A stretch of 64,000 bases of DNA, taken from positions 62,001 to 126,000 of the forward strand of contig NZ_JAAQPH010000014.1 of assembly GCF_011683915.1 (NCBI RefSeq), in the 5' to 3' direction. Below, in pieces: positions 42,494-54,717 of this stretch. A program made the position numbers and the translations under genes. This stretch comes from Pelagibius litoralis (lineage in GTDB: Bacteria; Pseudomonadota; Alphaproteobacteria; Kiloniellales; Kiloniellaceae). The first letter of the stretch is position 1. Each line of letters begins with the position of its first letter. A model generated the notes under the pieces. That model made no database searches and was not told the origin of the DNA. It was given only the letters and a program-made list of their open reading frames with translations.

Positions 42494-43852
42494 TCAGTCC
42501 GCGCCGTGGGTGCCGGCTTGCTGTTCAATGGTTTCGCAGATATCGCCGACCACTTGACCGACCAACCCCTCATCCTCACCCTCTGCCATGACCCGGATCA
42601 GCGGTTCGGTGCCGGACTTGCGGATGACCAGGCGGCCGGCGGTGCCAAGCCGGTCCTCCCCGGCACGGATTGCCGCCTGCACGGCCCCGTCTTCCAAGGG
42701 TGCCCCACCGTTGAAGCGGACGTTGCGCAGCAGCTGCGGATAGGGCTGAAAGAGCCGGGTGACTTCAGAGGCCGGGCGCTCGGACTGCACCACCACCGCC
42801 AGGATCTGGAGGGCTGCAATCAGGCCGTCGCCGGTGGTCGCAAAGTCGCTGAGAACGATATGGCCGGACTGTTCGCCGCCGACGTTGTAGCCGCCGTCGC
42901 GCATGCGCTCGACAACATAGCGGTCACCGACCGGCGTGCGAATGAGATCGAGGCCGAGTGTGGCCAGATAGCGCTCCAGCGCCAGGTTGGACATGACCGT
43001 TGCAACGACGGCACCGCCGGCAAGCCGGCCGGACTGCTGCCAGGAGCGCGCGACCAGGGCCATCACCTGATCGCCGTCGACCACATTACCTTTTTCATCG
43101 GCCAGGATAGCCCGGTCCGCATCGCCGTCCAGGGCAATGCCGAAATCGGCACCGTGGGTCACCACCGCCTCCTGCATGCGCAGGGGCTCGGTCGCGCCGC
43201 AGCGCTGATTGATATTGAATCCGTCGGGGTAGACGCCAACCGGCACCACCTCGGCGCCAAGCTCATAGAGAACCTTGGGGGCCACGCGGTAAGCCGCGCC
43301 GTTGGCGCAGTCGACGACAACCTTCATGCCGTCGAGCCGTAGCCCGCGCGGAAAGCTGCTCTTCACGAATTCGATGTAGCGGCCCAGAGCACCGTCCAAC
43401 CGCTCCGCGCGGCCAAGCTGATGGGCGGGCGCCAGCTCCGCCCCGCCATTGTCGACACGCGCCTCGATCGCCTTTTCCACTTCGTCGGAGAGCTTGAAGC
43501 CATCCGGGCCGAAGAGCTTGATACCGTTGTCCTGATAAGGGTTGTGGGAGGCGGAGATCATGACCCCCAGGTCGGCGCGCAACGAACGGGTCAGCATGCC
43601 CACCGCCGGCGTCGGCATCGGCCCCAGCAAGACCACGTCCATGCCCACCGAGATGAAGCCAGCGGTCAGCGCCGGCTCCAGCAGATAGCCCGAAAGGCGG
43701 GTATCCTTGCCGATCACCACGGTATGTCGATGGTCGCCGCGCAGGAACTCCCGGCCCGCCGCCTTGGCAACGGCCAGGACCGTTTCTGCGGTCACCGGCT
43801 CCCGATTGGCGGTGCCGCGAATACCATCGGTTCCAAAAAGCTTACGAGACAT
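42494..43852 (-). CDS. glmM: Phosphoglucosamine mutase
   Basis: 452 residues, normal length. It converts glucosamine-6-phosphate to glucosamine-1-phosphate for UDP-GlcNAc, feeding peptidoglycan and LPS synthesis. The phosphoserine loop [17 protein letters not shown] is typical, with the metal loop [12 protein letters not shown] and the C-terminal phosphate site [15 protein letters not shown]. It follows folP by 63 bp, the usual ftsH-folP-glmM order. Confidence 0.97.
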   Translation of the reverse strand: MSRKLFGTDGIRGTANREPVTAETVLAVAKAAGREFLRGDHRHTVVIGKDTRLSGYLLEPALTAGFISVGMDVVLLGPMPTPAVGMLTRSLRADLGVMISASHNPYQDNGIKLFGPDGFKLSDEVEKAIEARVDNGGAELAPAHQLGRAERLDGALGRYIEFVKSSFPRGLRLDGMKVVVDCANGAAYRVAPKVLYELGAEVVPVGVYPDGFNINQRCGATEPLRMQEAVVTHGADFGIALDGDADRAILADEKGNVVDGDQVMALVARSWQQSGRLAGGAVVATVMSNLALERYLATLGLDLIRTPVGDRYVVERMRDGGYNVGGEQSGHIVLSDFATTGDGLIAALQILAVVVQSERPASEVTRLFQPYPQLLRNVRFNGGAPLEDGAVQAAIRAGEDRLGTAGRLVIRKSGTEPLIRVMAEGEDEGLVGQVVGDICETIEQQAGTHGAD

Positions 43853-43915
43853 TGTGTTTCCTTTTGGCGGGTCAGGCTTTCGCCCGACACGAAACCCAGG
43901 CGCCCAAACGCCTTA

Positions 43916-45043
43916 CTATAACAGAGGGCGGGGGCTGCTGTCCGCTGCGAGAAATCCGCTGGGGGCCCGGGTCATGGCCTGCCAGACAGCGACCGCCTGG
44001 ATGGTTTCCGCCACATCGTGGACCCGAAGGATCTGGACACCGCGCTGCAGGGCAAAGAGGATCGCGGCAAGCGAACCGGGCAGGCGTTCCTTCGGGCCTT
44101 CGCCCTGCGACAGCCGGGCAATGAAACTTTTGCGGCTGGCGCCCAGCAGCACCGGGCAGCCAAGCCCCTGGAACACGGCAATCTGCTCAAGAACCTGCAG
44201 ATTGTGGGTCAGGGTCTTGCCGAAACCGATACCGGGGTCGACGACCAGGCGCTCTGCAGCAATGCCCGCCGCCGCACAGGCGTCCAGCCGCTCCGCCAGA
44301 TAGTCGTAGATCTCGAGGGCGACGTGGTCGTAGTGCGGATCGCGCTGCATGGTCTGCGGCTGCCCTTGCATATGCATCAGCACCACCGGAACCCCGGCCT
44401 CCGCAGCCGCGGCCAGGCTCTCCGGATCGCCGCTCAGGGCGGTGACATCGTTGATGATCCGGGCGCCGGCCTGCACCGCCTCCTGCATGACCGCAGCATG
44501 ACGGGTATCGACGGAGACGCAGGCGCCGGCGGCGGCCAGGGCCTCGATCACCGGCAGCACGCGGGCCCTCTCATCCTCAAGACTGACCGCATCGGCGCCC
44601 GGGCGGGTCGATTCGCCGCCGACATCCAGGATGTCAGCGCCCGCCGCCAGCATTGCCAGCCCGTCACGAACCGCAACGTCGGGATCAAAACGGTCACCAC
44701 CGTCGGAGAAGGAATCAGGCGTTACGTTGACGATACCCATGATGCGGGGCTGATCGAGATCCATCCCGCCGAGCGGCCCGCGCGGACGCCCGAGCCGCTC
44801 CAGAATCTCTGTGGCGAGCGCGCCCTGACCGGCCGCCTGCTGCTCCGCCCAGGACACAACCGCCGCTAGCGGCAGGACAGAGCGCCGGGACTCACCGGCA
44901 GCGCGCCAAATCGCCTCGCAATGACTGAACGCCAGCGGACCGCCGGCCAGGGGCTGCAGCGGATCTTCCGAAGCCTCGCACTCGGCCGGGCCGCGCAGGC
45001 CGAGCGGGCGAAGGCTAAGCCTTCCTGGTGAAGTGCTTGTCAT
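43916..45043 (-). CDS. folP: Dihydropteroate synthase
   Basis: 375 residues, about 90 longer than minimal enzymes because of an N-terminal extension typical of alphaproteobacterial copies. The core starts at IMGIVNVTPDSFSDGG (pterin site), with DVGGESTRPGADAVS, INDVTALSGDPE and GASRKSFIARL. It condenses the pterin diphosphate with p-aminobenzoate and is the sulfonamide target. It lies between ftsH, with a terminator between them, and glmM. Confidence 0.95.
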   Translation of the reverse strand: MTSTSPGRLSLRPLGLRGPAECEASEDPLQPLAGGPLAFSHCEAIWRAAGESRRSVLPLAAVVSWAEQQAAGQGALATEILERLGRPRGPLGGMDLDQPRIMGIVNVTPDSFSDGGDRFDPDVAVRDGLAMLAAGADILDVGGESTRPGADAVSLEDERARVLPVIEALAAAGACVSVDTRHAAVMQEAVQAGARIINDVTALSGDPESLAAAAEAGVPVVLMHMQGQPQTMQRDPHYDHVALEIYDYLAERLDACAAAGIAAERLVVDPGIGFGKTLTHNLQVLEQIAVFQGLGCPVLLGASRKSFIARLSQGEGPKERLPGSLAAILFALQRGVQILRVHDVAETIQAVAVWQAMTRAPSGFLAADSSPRPLL

Positions 45044-45136
45044 AGGGATTGCTTATATCCGTGCGGCCACCGGATTGGAAAGGCCAAGCAGTCCAAAGAC
45101 CATGCAGCCCCCGGCGAAATAATCCTGAGCGAAAAT

Positions 45137-45180
45137 GAAAACAGGGCCTCGCACCCCTTGGTGCAGCAGGCCCTGTTTTC
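45137..45180 (-). terminator. Rho-independent terminator downstream of ftsH
   Basis: GAAAACAGGGCCT pairs perfectly with AGGCCCTGTTTTC, with an inner stem GCACC/GGTGC around CCTT. On the minus strand the hairpin ends in TTTTC, about 27 bp past the ftsH stop. Confidence 0.88.
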
Positions 45181-45206
45181 GCACTTCCGTCTGTCTGCTT
45201 CAGGCG

Positions 45207-47156
<1,950 letters not shown>

Positions 47157-47241
47157 CTTCCCTGTTAGACGCTAGGGGCACACAAAAAGCCCCGGCATCG
47201 CGATTGACTGCCTGATTTCTAAAGATAATGCCCGCGGCGCT

Positions 47242-48570
47242 CTAAACAACCGTAAATGCGGCGCCGGTTAACCCATTTGTGGGTGCAAAACGACATAAGT
47301 TCAACCTCTTGGCCGCCGATTCGTCGCGAAAATAGCCCAGGGGTGGAACCGCTGCCAGCCCTTCCCGGTCGCTCAGCGCCGGCAGAGCCGCCCTGGCAGC
47401 CGCCGGAATCCGGCCGGCAAGCCGCCTCGCGGCATCAGAAAGCCCGGCCGCCAGCTGACGCCAACCGGCCGTCCCCAGGGCCCCGACAGCAAGGGGATCG
47501 CAGTCTTTTTGCCGCTGACGGCCCAGGACAAGCTCGAAGCGGCCGTCCCAAAGCAGCTTTATCCCCGGCTCCAGCGGTGCCGGCGCGGAGCGGCCGGCCT
47601 CGCGGACGATAAGCCACTGCGATCCGCGCGCCAGAATACGGCAGCCCCCGAGCGTCGCCCCCTTGCCGAGGCCGCTGCGCAGCCGGCTGTGGAGCCGCTC
47701 GAGACGGTCGAGGCGCGGCGTATAGTCGCTGCCCCCCACGGCCATCAGGCAGCGGGCCAGGGCACGCAGCGAAACCTCCTTGGCGCAGTCCGCCAGCATC
47801 GCCGGGTGGACTTCCAGGAAACCGGCCGGATCGGGCCGCGCCGCCCGGGCCAGGACGGCCGCGACGTCGACTTCCAGGGCTGCCCGCGCCCGCGCCAGAT
47901 GCTGCGTGGCGGAACCAAGACGGTCGGCGGACATGCCCTCGCGCGCCAGCTCGGGCAGCAGACGGCGCATACGCACCCGCGCAAAAACCTCGTTTGTATT
48001 GCTGGGATCTTCGATCCAGCCAAGCTCGTGGGTCCGAAGGCTTTCAACAAGCTGTTCCTTGGGCACTGTCAGCAGGGGGCGCAGCAGACGCAGGTTCGCG
48101 TTTTCCACCACCGGCGCCATGGCCGCAAGCCCGTCGAGGCCGCTGCCGCGCCCAAGGCGCAGCAGAAAGGTCTCCGCCTGATCTTCCAGGTGATGGGCGA
48201 GTGCCAGATGAAAAATTCCGCGCGCCTCACAAGCCCGGCTGAGCAGTGCGTAGCGGGCGTCACGCGCCGCCGCCTGGCGCGAGGCTGTGGGCTTCACCCC
48301 GTCCCAGCGCAAAACCTTCTGTGCGATGCCGAGCCGGCGCATCAGGGCGGCGACCTTCGCGGCTTCGGCGGCGGAGCCTTGGCGCAGACCGTGATCGACG
48401 GTCAGCGCCAACAGTTTCCCGTCTCGTGCGGCCAGCCAGTCCTGCAGCAAAAGCGTCAGCGCCAGGCTGTCCGCCCCGCCGGAAAGGGCGACGGCGATCC
48501 GCGGGCTTGGTTCAAACGGCCCCAGGCTGTCCATCAGGACGGCAAACTGACCGGCTGTGATTGCGGTCAT
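47242..48570 (-). CDS. tilS: tRNA(Ile)-lysidine synthetase
   Basis: 442 residues. The N-type ATP pyrophosphatase motif is ALSGGADSLALTLLL, followed by LTVDHGLRQGSAAEAAKV and HHLEDQAETFLLRLGRGSG. It attaches lysine to C34 of tRNA-Ile(CAU), changing its codon reading from AUG to AUA, and is essential in most bacteria. It lies between the tol-pal cluster and ftsH, 51 bp after cpoB. Confidence 0.95.
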   Translation of the reverse strand: MTAITAGQFAVLMDSLGPFEPSPRIAVALSGGADSLALTLLLQDWLAARDGKLLALTVDHGLRQGSAAEAAKVAALMRRLGIAQKVLRWDGVKPTASRQAAARDARYALLSRACEARGIFHLALAHHLEDQAETFLLRLGRGSGLDGLAAMAPVVENANLRLLRPLLTVPKEQLVESLRTHELGWIEDPSNTNEVFARVRMRRLLPELAREGMSADRLGSATQHLARARAALEVDVAAVLARAARPDPAGFLEVHPAMLADCAKEVSLRALARCLMAVGGSDYTPRLDRLERLHSRLRSGLGKGATLGGCRILARGSQWLIVREAGRSAPAPLEPGIKLLWDGRFELVLGRQRQKDCDPLAVGALGTAGWRQLAAGLSDAARRLAGRIPAAARAALPALSDREGLAAVPPLGYFRDESAAKRLNLCRFAPTNGLTGAAFTVV

Positions 48571-48621
48571 GACAGGCCTCTCATCAGACCGTTGCGCCGG
48601 GTCCTTCAGCAGGGCCCGACT

Positions 48622-49683
48622 TCAGCAGCCGTTGCGCTGGGCTTCCTGACGCGCCCGCTGAATAATCGTCGCCGAGGCATCGGCGTAGCGCTCCTGAAGC
48701 ACCTCGAAAGTCCCGCAGGCGTCCGCCTTGCTGCCGAGAGAAGCCAACGACATACCCAGTTTCAGCAGGTTGTCCGGGGCTTTGGGATTATCGGGATAGG
48801 CCTCGAAGCCTTCGGCAAAGGTCACCGCTGCGGACTGATAGTCACCGCGCACATAGTAGGTTTCCCCCAACCAGTACTTCGCATTGCCTGCCAGCGCATC
48901 ATCGGGGTGTTGCACCAGAAACGCGGAAAGCGCCTGCTCGGCCCCCTGGTAGTTGGCCTGGCGCAGCAGCCCGAAAGCATGATCGTACTGCTCACGCGGG
49001 GTGTTGCCCGGCAGGGCGGCAACAGGGGCAGCAGCGGCGGGGGAACCTGCCGCCGCCGAAGCATCGGGCGGCACGTTGGCCTGCTGACGCTTGAAGTTCT
49101 GCAGATCGGTCTCGGCAATCCTGCCGAGGGTCTGCGGCGTCGCGCTGCTCGAAGCCGTCCCGGGGGCGCCCTGGGTTGCGCCCTGGGTTGCGCCCTGGGC
49201 TAAACCCTGGGAGGCCGCCGGCGCACCGGGATTGCCGGTATCGGCAAGCGACGCGGAGGGGCCGCCGGCAACGCCACCTTGTTCGAGCTGCTGCAGGCGC
49301 AGGTCCACATCGGCAACCAGGCGGTCCATCCGGCTGCTGACGCTTTCCGTTTCAAACCGCATTTCCTCGACCTGACCGGTCAGGGTTCGCAGCTCCGACT
49401 CAAACTGATTGAGGCGCAGTTCGATGCGTGCCGCCTGGGTCGATGAAAGGCCGGCCGATCCGCCGGACGAAGCCGCCGCGGCACCGGCGTCGCCGCCGTA
49501 GACCTGCCGCTGCAGGTCGGAAAGTTCGCGCTGCAGGCGCTCGATCCGGTCGTCGACCGACTGTGCCGCGGCCGGCTGCAGGCCGAGGCCGCACAGCAGC
49601 ACCGTCGCCAAGATCCGGCCGATCCATGATCGGGTGGCCGGCCTTAAATCGGTCTTGGGCACCAAGGGATTCGCGGTGATCAT
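48622..49683 (-). CDS. cpoB: Tol-Pal system protein CpoB/YbgF
   Basis: 353 residues with a signal peptide (LATVLLCGLGLQPAAAQ), then a coiled coil (SVDDRIERLQRELSDLQRQV), a Gly/Ala/Gln-rich linker, and TPR repeats near the C-terminus (YDHAFGLLRQANYQGAEQAL; YVRGDYQSAAVTFAEGFEAY). The periplasmic protein links Tol-Pal action with peptidoglycan synthases at division. It is downstream of pal as usual, but a strong terminator between them suggests at least partly separate transcription. Confidence 0.93.
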   Translation of the reverse strand: MITANPLVPKTDLRPATRSWIGRILATVLLCGLGLQPAAAQSVDDRIERLQRELSDLQRQVYGGDAGAAAASSGGSAGLSSTQAARIELRLNQFESELRTLTGQVEEMRFETESVSSRMDRLVADVDLRLQQLEQGGVAGGPSASLADTGNPGAPAASQGLAQGATQGATQGAPGTASSSATPQTLGRIAETDLQNFKRQQANVPPDASAAAGSPAAAAPVAALPGNTPREQYDHAFGLLRQANYQGAEQALSAFLVQHPDDALAGNAKYWLGETYYVRGDYQSAAVTFAEGFEAYPDNPKAPDNLLKLGMSLASLGSKADACGTFEVLQERYADASATIIQRARQEAQRNGC

Positions 49684-50002
49684 CGCTTCATCCTCTGAAA
49701 GCTCTTTAGCGTTCTATACTTTGGGAGCGCATCTCTTTGCCAGGGCTTCATGTCATTATTATGGCGCAGATTATAGGCTGCGGCGCCCCGAGCCGATGGC
49801 CGCCTCCGAATCCAACTGGCCGGGATCCCTGTAGCCCGGATTCGTTTGGTCCGGACTCTTTGGGAAGAGGCACAGATGTGAAAAGGCCCCTTCCGGCGTC
49901 AGCGGCAACCCGCAGAGCCGAAGGGGGCCTCCTCGAAATGCACAGGCTTGAAATGCCGGGGCTTCCGGGATCCGGAGGCCCCTGTCCAGTGCAGTCCTGG
50001 TC
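49684..50002. other. pal-cpoB intergenic region with terminator
   Basis: About 320 bp between pal and cpoB. It contains the pal terminator at 49881-49930 and presumably a cpoB promoter. No frame with protein-like composition was seen. Confidence 0.5.
49881..49930 (-). terminator. Rho-independent terminator downstream of pal
   Basis: On the minus strand AGGCCCCCTTCGGC pairs with GCCGGAAGGGGCCT around a loop of about 20 nt, and the stem is followed by TTTT. It lies about 70 bp after the pal stop. Confidence 0.85.
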
Positions 50003-50524
50003 TTAGTTGACCACAAAAGCGCTGCGGCGGTTCTGCGCCCAGGCGGAGTCGTTGGAGCCCAGCACCGCCGGACGCTCCTCACCGAAGCTGACGACGCTCA
50101 GACGGCCGGGGTTGCTGCCCAGGGCGATCAGGTAGTCGCGCACGGAATTGGCCCGCCGTTCGCCGAGGGCCAAGTTGTACTCGCGCGTGCCGCGCTCATC
50201 GGCATGCCCCTCCAAGGTCAGGGTAGCCCCCGGATTGGAATCGAGCCAGGCCGCCAGAGCTTCGACCGTGCCACGCTGGTCGGCACGGATGTTGTACTGG
50301 TCGAAGTCGAAGAAAACACGGTCGCCGACTTCCACCGTCAGCTCTTCCTGTGTACCGGCAGCCGGCCCAGGAAGGCCGGATTGCGAGGTACCCGCATCCG
50401 TAGAGCTCGATGTTGTGGAACCAGATGAGCCGCTGCCCGACGTGGTCGAAGCCTCTTCAGACGGCGTTGAACATGCAGCAAGCAACATCGCCGCAGCAAA
50501 GGTCGTAACCAAGGAAAAGCGCAT
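50003..50524 (-). CDS. pal: Peptidoglycan-associated lipoprotein Pal
   Basis: 173 residues from ATG 50524 with GAGAGGG upstream. The signal MRFSLVTTFAAAMLLAACST has lipobox LAAC. After a Ser/Thr/Gly linker comes the OmpA-like domain with VFFDFDQYNIRADQRGTVEA and the peptidoglycan-binding GHADERGTREYNLALGERRA. Pal anchors the outer membrane to peptidoglycan and contacts TolB. It follows tolB and ends at a terminator. Confidence 0.97.
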   Translation of the reverse strand: MRFSLVTTFAAAMLLAACSTPSEEASTTSGSGSSGSTTSSSTDAGTSQSGLPGPAAGTQEELTVEVGDRVFFDFDQYNIRADQRGTVEALAAWLDSNPGATLTLEGHADERGTREYNLALGERRANSVRDYLIALGSNPGRLSVVSFGEERPAVLGSNDSAWAQNRRSAFVVN

Positions 50525-50671
50525 AGTCTGCCCTCTCAAACACATCCCCGGATTTTATGGATTGAGACCGACCTGCCACCGGTGACTTCACAGGTCGTGT
50601 CTGCTTGATATGCCCCCCCAACGACGGCGCGTAAAGGCCGAAAATGGTTAACGGACTATACCGACGCCCCC

Positions 50672-52066
50672 CTAGGGAATCAAGGGGGACCAAGCCGGAT
50701 CAGAGCCGTCCAGAGGCGTCACAAGCTCGCGTTCATTGAACCCTGTCAGATCAATCGTAAAGATCTTACTAGTGATGCGGCCCTGCGAATCCGCACGGGT
50801 GGTGCGGAAATAGGAAAGCACCCGGCCGTTCGGCGCCCAGGTCGGTGCTTCGACGTTGTAATCGCGCACCAACATCCGTTCGCCGCTGCCGTCGGCGCGC
50901 ATGATTCCAATGTAAAACTCCCCTGCATGCTGGCGCGTGAAGGCGACGAGGTCGCCGCGCGGCGACCAGACCGGCGTATAGTAACTGCCCTTACCACGAC
51001 TGATCCGGCGCACATTACTTCCATCGCTGTCCATCACATAAAGTTGAGGCCGCCCGCCGCGGTCGGAATTGAAGACAATTTGACTCGAATCCGGCGAATA
51101 GGACGGCGAGGTGTCGATGCCCGGATGATTGGTCAGGCGCTGCTGGCGGCGGGTCCTGAGATCGATGGCATAGACCTCGGTATTGCCGTCCTTGGCCATG
51201 GAGAGGGTGACTGAATTGCCTTCGGTCGAGAATCGCGGGGCAAAGGTCATGCCCGGAAACTCGCCCAGGACCTCCTGCTGTCCGGTGTCCAGATTGAACA
51301 GATAGACCCGGGGGACCTCGCGCCCGCCGATTTTCTGGAAGGCCAGATAGGTGATCTCCCGCGTCGAGGGCGAGAAGCGCGGTGTCAGTACGGTCTCATT
51401 GCCGCTGGTCAGGAAGCGGTGGTTCTCGCCATCCTGATCCATGATGGCGAGACGCTTGATGCGGCGGTTCTGCGGCCCCTGTTCGGCGACATAGACGATC
51501 TGCGTAGTGAAGTAGCCGCTTTCGCCGGTCAGCCTTTGATAGATCTGGTCGGAAATACGGTGGGCGATGTTGCGCCAGTTGGCCGGCGTCGTGGTGTACT
51601 GCAGCCCGGTCATCTGGGCTTCCGAAAACACATCCCAAAGGCGGAACTGGACGCGCATCCGCCCATCGCCCTGGAGCTGGACGTTGCCGGCGGCCAGCGC
51701 CTGGGCATTGATCAGTCGCCAATCGCCATAGCGCGGTCCGCTGCGCAGGCTTTGGGCATCCTGAATGAAGGCGCCTTTATCGACCGGGCGGAACAGTCCG
51801 CTGCGCTCCAGATTGGCGGCGATCACGCCGGCGATATCGCCGCCCAGCTTCTGCTCGTCGGGAATCTCACCGAAGAAATCGGTGATCGCGATCGGCAGCG
51901 GTTCGACGAAGCCCCGGGTGATATCGACCTTCAATTGGGCCTGCGCCGGGCCTGCGCCGGCGATCACCCCGACCGAAAAAGCCGCCAGGACGGCTGTCAG
52001 AGCACATAAAGAAAGACGGCGGGCTCGCCCGGCGGTGCGGGATTTGAAGCGCTGCATCGACATCAT
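50672..52066 (-). CDS. tolB: Tol-Pal system beta-propeller protein TolB
   Basis: 464 residues from ATG 52066, overlapping the tolA stop by 4 bp. The signal peptide ends at GPAQAQ. The N-terminal domain ([20 protein letters not shown]) is followed by propeller blades with repeated motifs such as [20 protein letters not shown] and [18 protein letters not shown]. TolB is periplasmic and shuttles between Pal and the inner-membrane TolA complex. Confidence 0.97.
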   Translation of the reverse strand: MMSMQRFKSRTAGRARRLSLCALTAVLAAFSVGVIAGAGPAQAQLKVDITRGFVEPLPIAITDFFGEIPDEQKLGGDIAGVIAANLERSGLFRPVDKGAFIQDAQSLRSGPRYGDWRLINAQALAAGNVQLQGDGRMRVQFRLWDVFSEAQMTGLQYTTTPANWRNIAHRISDQIYQRLTGESGYFTTQIVYVAEQGPQNRRIKRLAIMDQDGENHRFLTSGNETVLTPRFSPSTREITYLAFQKIGGREVPRVYLFNLDTGQQEVLGEFPGMTFAPRFSTEGNSVTLSMAKDGNTEVYAIDLRTRRQQRLTNHPGIDTSPSYSPDSSQIVFNSDRGGRPQLYVMDSDGSNVRRISRGKGSYYTPVWSPRGDLVAFTRQHAGEFYIGIMRADGSGERMLVRDYNVEAPTWAPNGRVLSYFRTTRADSQGRITSKIFTIDLTGFNERELVTPLDGSDPAWSPLIP

Positions 52067-52980
52067 GATCCAAACATCTCTCTCGGGTTGAAGGTCAAAT
52101 TCATCTGCTTCCACTCGGAATACTGGTTGACGGGCAACTCGAAGGGGCTGCACCGGAGAATGGCCCTGATCGCCGCTTCCGCGGCGGTACGGAAATAGGC
52201 GTCACGGCCCATGCGCCTGAGGTCGACCACCTTGGGCTGCCCCACCACACGGCCGTCGGGCGCCAGATTGACGATCAGCTCGACGATCAGATCCTCGGCC
52301 TGCAGAGCGCCGGCGTCCGGGCTCCAGCAGCGTTCAACCTGTCCCCTGATCGAGTTCTCAAGCTGAACCCGCTGTACCGCCGACACCCTGGCCTGCGGCG
52401 CCGGCGTCGGCGCCTTGGCTGTCTGCTCCACGCGCTTTGGCGTCTGCTCCCTGAGCTTCTCAACATTCTTCAGGATCGAGCTTATCTTGTCCTCAGGTTT
52501 CGCCGGTTCTTCGACCGGTTCCTGCTGCCGTTCGGCGATCTCGATCTGCGGCTTGCGCAGCGGCTTTGGCGGCAGCTTCGCCTCGGGTTCAGGTTCAGGC
52601 TCAGGCTCAGGCTCGGGTTCAGGCTCTGGTTCCGGCTCCGGTTCGGGCTCAGGCTCCGGCTCGGGAATCGGTTCCGGCTCGGGTTCGGGTTCCGGTTCGG
52701 GGATTGGCTCCGGCTCGGGGATCGGTTCCGGTTCCGGTGCCTCGGCGATCTCCGGCTCGGGTTCAGGCGCGACCTCGGGGGCTTCCGGCGGCTCCGGCTC
52801 GGGCTCCGGTTCCGGCTCAACCTCCTGGTCCACCTGGACCGCCTCTTCGGGCAGGGATACCAGTTGCACCGGAATCGCTTCGAAATCAGGCAGAGGCTCG
52901 CGAAACACAGGCAGCCCGACCACCAAGGCGACGATTACCGCCAGGTGCAGAAGTGCTGAAAAGATGGTCGCCTTACCCAT
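52063..52980 (-). CDS. tolA: Tol-Pal system protein TolA
   Basis: 305 residues. One N-terminal membrane helix ([20 protein letters not shown]) is followed by an unusually long Glu-Pro repeat (roughly residues 45-150, mostly EPEP and PIPEPE), then a Lys/Glu helical part and the C-terminal domain ([34 protein letters not shown]). TolA spans the periplasm, linking TolQR force generation to TolB-Pal. In many Proteobacteria the middle is an Ala/Lys helix; here it is a stiff EP rod. Confidence 0.93.
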   Translation of the reverse strand: MGKATIFSALLHLAVIVALVVGLPVFREPLPDFEAIPVQLVSLPEEAVQVDQEVEPEPEPEPEPPEAPEVAPEPEPEIAEAPEPEPIPEPEPIPEPEPEPEPEPIPEPEPEPEPEPEPEPEPEPEPEPEPEPEAKLPPKPLRKPQIEIAERQQEPVEEPAKPEDKISSILKNVEKLREQTPKRVEQTAKAPTPAPQARVSAVQRVQLENSIRGQVERCWSPDAGALQAEDLIVELIVNLAPDGRVVGQPKVVDLRRMGRDAYFRTAAEAAIRAILRCSPFELPVNQYSEWKQMNLTFNPREMFGS

Positions 52981-53024
52981 GCCTACGCCGAACCTGCCTG
53001 TCCCGAACCCTCATGATCTGGACG

Positions 53025-53534
53025 CTAGTTACCTGTGGAATCCTGGCTGCCGTCAGGCGCCGCCTCACCACCGCCTGCCGGCAGGGGCACCTCATCGCCT
53101 TTGGGCAGCTCGGCAATCAGGGAAACCCGGCGAAAGCCCGCCGCGTTGACGGTTCCCATGACCTGCATGATCCGCCCGTAGGCAATGGCCCGGTCGCCAC
53201 GCACGAAAATACGGGTGTCGGGCTTGCTTTCGGTAATCGCCCTCAGGCGTGGCACCAGTTGCCCAAGCTCCACCGGGGAATCCTGAATGTAGACCGTACC
53301 TTCTGAATTGACGGAGATGACCAGCGGTTCATCCGGGTCGGCGATCGATTGTGCCTGGGTCTTGGGCAGATCGACGGGAACGCCGACGGTCAGCAGCGGC
53401 GCGGTGACCATGAACACAATGAGCAGAACCAGCATCACGTCGACAAAAGGCGTCACGTTGATCTCGCTCAACGGCGTGTAGCGGGGCCCGCCGCGCCCAC
53501 GGCCACGGCGGGGCTGGATCAGGGTTGCCGCCAT
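53025..53534 (-). CDS. tolR: Biopolymer transport protein TolR
   Basis: 169 residues from ATG 53534. The single membrane helix carries the ion-pathway Asp in INVTPFVDVMLVLLIVFMVT. The periplasmic domain follows (LPKTQAQSIADPDEPLVISV; FVRGDRAIAYGRIMQVMGTV). TolR with TolQ forms the proton-driven motor of the Tol system. It starts 4 bp after the tolQ stop. Confidence 0.96.
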   Translation of the reverse strand: MAATLIQPRRGRGRGGPRYTPLSEINVTPFVDVMLVLLIVFMVTAPLLTVGVPVDLPKTQAQSIADPDEPLVISVNSEGTVYIQDSPVELGQLVPRLRAITESKPDTRIFVRGDRAIAYGRIMQVMGTVNAAGFRRVSLIAELPKGDEVPLPAGGGEAAPDGSQDSTGN

Positions 53535-53538
53535 CGCC

Positions 53539-54267
53539 CTAGCCCTTCTCGTCCAGCTTGCGCGACAGGATCGCCCCGAACTCGCCGGCAAAAGCCTCCA
53601 GGCGGCCGGCGTAACGGCCGAGATCGTTCGACAGCTTGTTGTAGCCGATCACTGCGGGAATCGCCGCAACGAGGCCGAGCGCGGTCGCGAAAAGCGCCTC
53701 GGCGATGCCCGGCGCCACCACCGCCAGAGAGGTGTTCTTGGCCGCCGCGATCGAAGTAAAGGCGTTCATGATGCCCCAGACCGTGCCGAAGAGACCGATA
53801 AACGGCGCCGCCGAGCCGACCGAGGCCAGAAAGGTCATGTGGCGCTCCAGGCGTTCCATCTCACGGCCCAGGGCGATTTCCATGACCCGCTCGATGCGCT
53901 GCTGCAGGCTGGCCTTGATCTCGGCACCGCCTGAGATGCCGCGCGCCGAGGAACGGCGCCATTCGCGCATCGCCGAGACAAAGACCGATGCCATCGGATC
54001 GGGCGGCCGGTTGTCCAGGCGGTCATAGAGGTCGTCAAGCGACCCGCCGGACCAGAAAGCCTCTTCAAACTGCGCTGCGCGCTCTTTCAGGCGGCGCATC
54101 CGGAAAACCTTCTCAAAGATGATCGCCCAGCTCCAAAAGGAAGCCAGCAACAACATGACCATCACCGCCTGCACGATGATGTCCGCTTCCAGGAAAAGCC
54201 CCCAGACCGATAAGGTCGGATCCACCGAACCCTCGAGAACCAGAGAATTTATGGCATCCTGTTCCAT
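53539..54267 (-). CDS. tolQ: Proton channel protein TolQ
   Basis: 242 residues with three membrane helices: VMVMLLLASFWSWAIIFEKV, SVGSAAPFIGLFGTVWGIMN and GIAEALFATALGLVAAIPAV. The conserved GLFGTVWGIMNAF and the Thr/Ala-rich third helix are typical of the ExbB/TolQ/MotA family. It makes the pentameric stator with TolR in the inner membrane. It lies 3 bp after ybgC. Confidence 0.97.
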   Translation of the reverse strand: MEQDAINSLVLEGSVDPTLSVWGLFLEADIIVQAVMVMLLLASFWSWAIIFEKVFRMRRLKERAAQFEEAFWSGGSLDDLYDRLDNRPPDPMASVFVSAMREWRRSSARGISGGAEIKASLQQRIERVMEIALGREMERLERHMTFLASVGSAAPFIGLFGTVWGIMNAFTSIAAAKNTSLAVVAPGIAEALFATALGLVAAIPAVIGYNKLSNDLGRYAGRLEAFAGEFGAILSRKLDEKG

Positions 54268-54270
54268 GGC

Positions 54271-54717
54271 TTACCCCTGCTCCATAGACTGCAAATAAGG
54301 CTCCAAGGCGACGCGAACCGTCGCCGGGATACGTGTCGGTCGCCCGTCGTCGCGAACCGAAGCAACCTCTACATCAATGCGCGTAAGTTCTTCGTTACCA
54401 CGCCAGATCGATTGCGCCGCCGTCAGCTTGGCGCCCTTCAGACTGGTGAAGCGCGAGCGCACCTCGACCAGGTCGTCGAGCACGGCCGGGCGGCGAAAAT
54501 CGACGCTGCAGCTGCGCAAAGCAAAGACCACGCCGTAACGCGCGCGCAGCTCGGTCTGCTGAATCCCGGCCAGACGCAGCACCTCGGTGCGGGCGCGTTC
54601 GGCAAAATTCAGATAGCGGGCGTGATAGACGATCCCACCCGCGTCGGTGTCCTCGTAAAAAACCCGCAGTGGATAGCGATGCTCGCCATCCACCATCCTG
54701 CCGGACAGTGCGGTCAA
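54271..54717 (-). CDS. ybgC: Tol-Pal associated acyl-CoA thioesterase YbgC
   Basis: 148 residues with the 4-hydroxybenzoyl-CoA thioesterase-type hotdog fold. The active-site segment is [20 protein letters not shown] with the catalytic Asp. It hydrolyses short acyl-CoA or acyl-ACP thioesters and is linked to phospholipid metabolism at the membrane. Its start overlaps the ruvB stop by 4 bp. Confidence 0.93.
   Translation of the reverse strand: MTALSGRMVDGEHRYPLRVFYEDTDAGGIVYHARYLNFAERARTEVLRLAGIQQTELRARYGVVFALRSCSVDFRRPAVLDDLVEVRSRFTSLKGAKLTAAQSIWRGNEELTRIDVEVASVRDDGRPTRIPATVRVALEPYLQSMEQG

Noticed and set aside
47509-49203. 564-codon plus-strand frame
   Set aside because: Antisense across tilS and cpoB; spans two real genes and their gap.
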